From positions 1 through 36,376 of the forward strand of contig JAKQCW010000287.1 in the NCBI GenBank assembly GCA_029558955.1: 36,376 nucleotides of DNA, given 5' to 3'. Below the pieces are notes generated by a model. It did not search any database, was not told the origin of the DNA, and worked only from the letters and a program-made list of their open reading frames with translations. Made by a program: the position numbers and the translations under genes. This document shows, piece by piece, positions 33,586 to 36,376 of this stretch; the stretch's first letter is position 1; each line of letters starts with the position of its first letter. This DNA comes from Chloroflexota bacterium. GTDB lineage: Bacteria; Chloroflexota; Anaerolineae; JAAEKA01.

Positions 33586-34587
33586 ATGAATGAGCTTGGG
33601 CAACAGTTGCGCGAAGCCCGTGAAAGCCGGGGCATCAGCCTGGCCGAGGCAGAGGCGCAAACCCGCATTCGACAAAAATTCATCGCGGCCATGGAGGCAG
33701 AGGAATGGACTCTGCTGCCCAACGACGTGACGACGCGCGGTTTTCTGCGCAAATACGCCATCTTTCTCGGCCTGGATGATGAAGCCATCGTGCAGCGCTT
33801 CCAAGGCCGGGAGAATCTCGCCGCGGCCCAGCCGCTGGCGTCGGCGCCGCTGGACCGCGATGTGGACTACCGCCCCATCGAGATGGACCTCTCCTCGCCG
33901 GCCCGCCGCTCGATCCCCTGGGGTTGGATCGGCGCAGCGCTGGTGGTGCTGGTGTTGGCCGGCGCGGCGCTTTACCTCAACTACTTCCAGCCGACCCTGA
34001 TCTCCAACCTGCTGGCGCTGCCCCGCTCGCTGCCCAGCCCGGCCGATGTGGCGACGCCTGCGCCCACCGACGACGCGGCCCCCACCGCCACCGTGGAGAT
34101 CAACCGCATCACGGCCACCCCCACCGCCACCCCCGAGGCAACGGCGATGCCATCGCCCACGCCGCCGGCCACGGCCGTGGCGGCCACCGTCACGCTGACG
34201 GCCACGGCCACGCCGCCCCCGGCGCAGTCGGTGGAGCGGATGACGCTGGATCTGGCCGTCCTGGCCCGGTCGTGGGTGCGGGTGCTGGCCGACAACAGCG
34301 TGGTCCTGGAGGCGGTGCTGGAGCCGGGCGAGCTGCGCTCCTTCGAGGCCGCAGAGTCGATCCTGCTGCGCACCGGCAACGCGGATGGCATCCAGGTGAC
34401 GCTCAACGGCCAGACGCTGCCCCCCCTGGGCGGAACCAGCGAGGTAGTTCAGGTGCAATGGCTGCTGGTGGATGGCCAGATCGTGCAGTCCACGCCGGCC
34501 AGCCCTGCGCCGACCTTGCCGGCCCAAACGGAGCCTGCGCCCACGGAGACGCCGGAGCCCGCGCCCGCGGAGACGCCGACGCCCTGA
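33586..34587 (+). CDS. RodZ-like helix-turn-helix membrane protein
   Basis: A 333-residue protein with RodZ architecture. A cytoplasmic helix-turn-helix domain (1-75, MNELGQQLREARESRGISLAEAE) includes FLRKYAIFLGLD. One membrane helix follows at about 108-131 (WIGAALVVLVLAGAALYLNYF), then a Thr/Pro/Ala-rich linker (about 140-215), a DUF4115-type beta domain (about 216-293, LARSWVRVLADNSVVLEAVLEPGELRSF) and a Pro/Glu/Thr-rich tail. RodZ links MreB to the cell wall machinery in rods; whether this organism has MreB is not visible here. ATG 33586 has GGAG 12 bases upstream; an earlier in-frame ATG at 33517 is less likely. It has its own strong promoter and terminator. Confidence 0.87.
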   Translation: MNELGQQLREARESRGISLAEAEAQTRIRQKFIAAMEAEEWTLLPNDVTTRGFLRKYAIFLGLDDEAIVQRFQGRENLAAAQPLASAPLDRDVDYRPIEMDLSSPARRSIPWGWIGAALVVLVLAGAALYLNYFQPTLISNLLALPRSLPSPADVATPAPTDDAAPTATVEINRITATPTATPEATAMPSPTPPATAVAATVTLTATATPPPAQSVERMTLDLAVLARSWVRVLADNSVVLEAVLEPGELRSFEAAESILLRTGNADGIQVTLNGQTLPPLGGTSEVVQVQWLLVDGQIVQSTPASPAPTLPAQTEPAPTETPEPAPAETPTP

Positions 34588-34640
34588 GACCCACGGGGCC
34601 TGCTCGACCGGCGCATTGCACGCCCTGGATAGTTGTCAGC

Positions 34641-34672
34641 AGTAGCGAAGACCGCTCTTCGCTACTTTTTCT
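34641..34672 (+). terminator. Rho-independent terminator after the RodZ-like gene
   Basis: A perfect 10-bp stem (AGTAGCGAAG 34641-34650, CTTCGCTACT 34657-34666) with a 6-base loop is followed by TTTTCT. It ends only 18 bases before the rimO ATG. No clear promoter fits in that gap, so rimO may depend on read-through. Confidence 0.88.
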
Positions 34673-34689
34673 ATTGTAAGAAGAGACCC

Positions 34690-36144
<1,455 letters not shown>

Positions 36145-36145
36145 C

Positions 36146-36233
36146 AATGGCGGGCACGGTCAGGAGACCGGCCCGAGCGACTATGAGGAAATGGCGGGCA
36201 CGGTCAGGAGACCGGCCCGAGCGGCTGGAAAAA
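36146..36233. repeat. Two 44-bp units, inverted relative to the next array
   Basis: Two copies of a unit start at 36146 and 36190. Each carries GGGCACGGTCAGGAGACC followed by GGCCCGAGCG, the reverse complement of the core in the arrays at 30461 and 36241. The end of the second unit differs. The first unit begins two bases after the rimO stop codon. Confidence 0.85.
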
Positions 36234-36266
36234 TTCCTTTGCTGTGGCCGGTCTCCTGACCGTGCC
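36197..36266 (+). terminator. 21-bp perfect inverted repeat after rimO
   Basis: Bases 36197-36217 and 36246-36266 are perfect complements over 21 bp, formed by the opposite orientation of two neighbouring repeat units. The 28-base loop holds a GGAAAAATTCC hairpin. It would fold strongly in RNA and may end the rimO transcript, though no T-run follows. Confidence 0.55.
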
Positions 36267-36376
36267 ACGCCTCCCCTTGCTGTGGCCGGTCTCCTGACCG
36301 TGCCACGCCTCCCCTTGCTGTGGCCGGTCTCCTGACCGTGCCACGCCTCCCCTTGCTGTGGCCGGTCTCCGACCGT
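36241..36376. repeat. 38-bp tandem array running off the window end
   Basis: Units start at 36241, 36279, 36317 and 36355, exactly 38 bp apart. Each carries GTGGCCGGTCTCCTGACCGT then GCCACGCCTCCCCTT. The last unit is cut by the window end and lacks one T in the core (GGTCTCCGACCGT). The core matches the 30461 array, but the linker sequence and period differ. No coding sequence is supported here. Confidence 0.93.

Noticed and set aside
36147..36335. 62-codon open frame after rimO
   Set aside because: It consists of repeat units read in frame and has no ribosome site.

Overview
The window is a GC-rich bacterial chromosome segment (my estimate by eye is mid-60s percent GC). It carries mostly chromosomal genes, no rRNA, and no tRNA that I can recognise. 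Gene content and style suggest a member of the Chloroflexota, perhaps an Anaerolineae/Caldilineales-type organism. The clues are an ArsA-family ATPase with an HSP20-like tail, a secreted multidomain nuclease with DUF11 and BACON-like modules, a LysM protein with a proline linker and short C-terminal repeats, a KimA-type potassium permease beside two single-RCK proteins, and GC-rich palindromic intergenic arrays. The taxonomic call is an inference.

Layout. 1-3100: a terminator, an 82-aa orphan, a DIP1984-family protein, a roughly 500-base intergenic region with an apparently structured RNA (1085-1280) and a long hairpin, then an HNH nuclease and an SRAP/YedK-type abasic-site protein. 3094-11051: a zinc-ribbon FmdB gene diverges from gmk-rhomboid-priA, followed by a two-domain M16 zinc peptidase lipoprotein. 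The fmdB and gmk promoters appear to overlap face to face. 11069-18300: separately promoted genes for envelope and secretion functions: a LysM protein, TatA, a SAM methyltransferase and a 1534-residue ExeM/NucH-like secreted nuclease. 18426-25292: malQ, then a compact group encoding a DHH phosphoesterase, CorA, a fused two-domain ABC permease and an ABC ATPase with an AAA-associated C-terminal domain. 25307-30418: a potassium-uptake operon with its own promoter, a two-domain structured leader RNA, a kimA-like permease and two TrkA-type RCK genes, ending with an esterase and a tiny zinc-ribbon protein. 30461-31055: a 32-bp tandem array and a small acidic orphan on the minus strand. 31220-36144: rarD, ArsA (minus), a RodZ-like protein and RimO. 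36146-36376: a second array with the same palindromic core, running off the window end.

The two observations most worth following are both RNA. The first is the stand-alone structured RNA at 1085-1280, closed by a long-range helix. It reminds me of the HEARO/omega-RNA family of IscB/IsrB elements, but no iscB or isrB gene is present. The second is the leader at 25340-25556 before the potassium importer. It contains two long helices and a competing hairpin close to the start codon, and by eye it does not match the c-di-AMP (ydaO) riboswitch that controls kimA in Bacillus. Both rest on base pairing I found by hand, with no covariation data.
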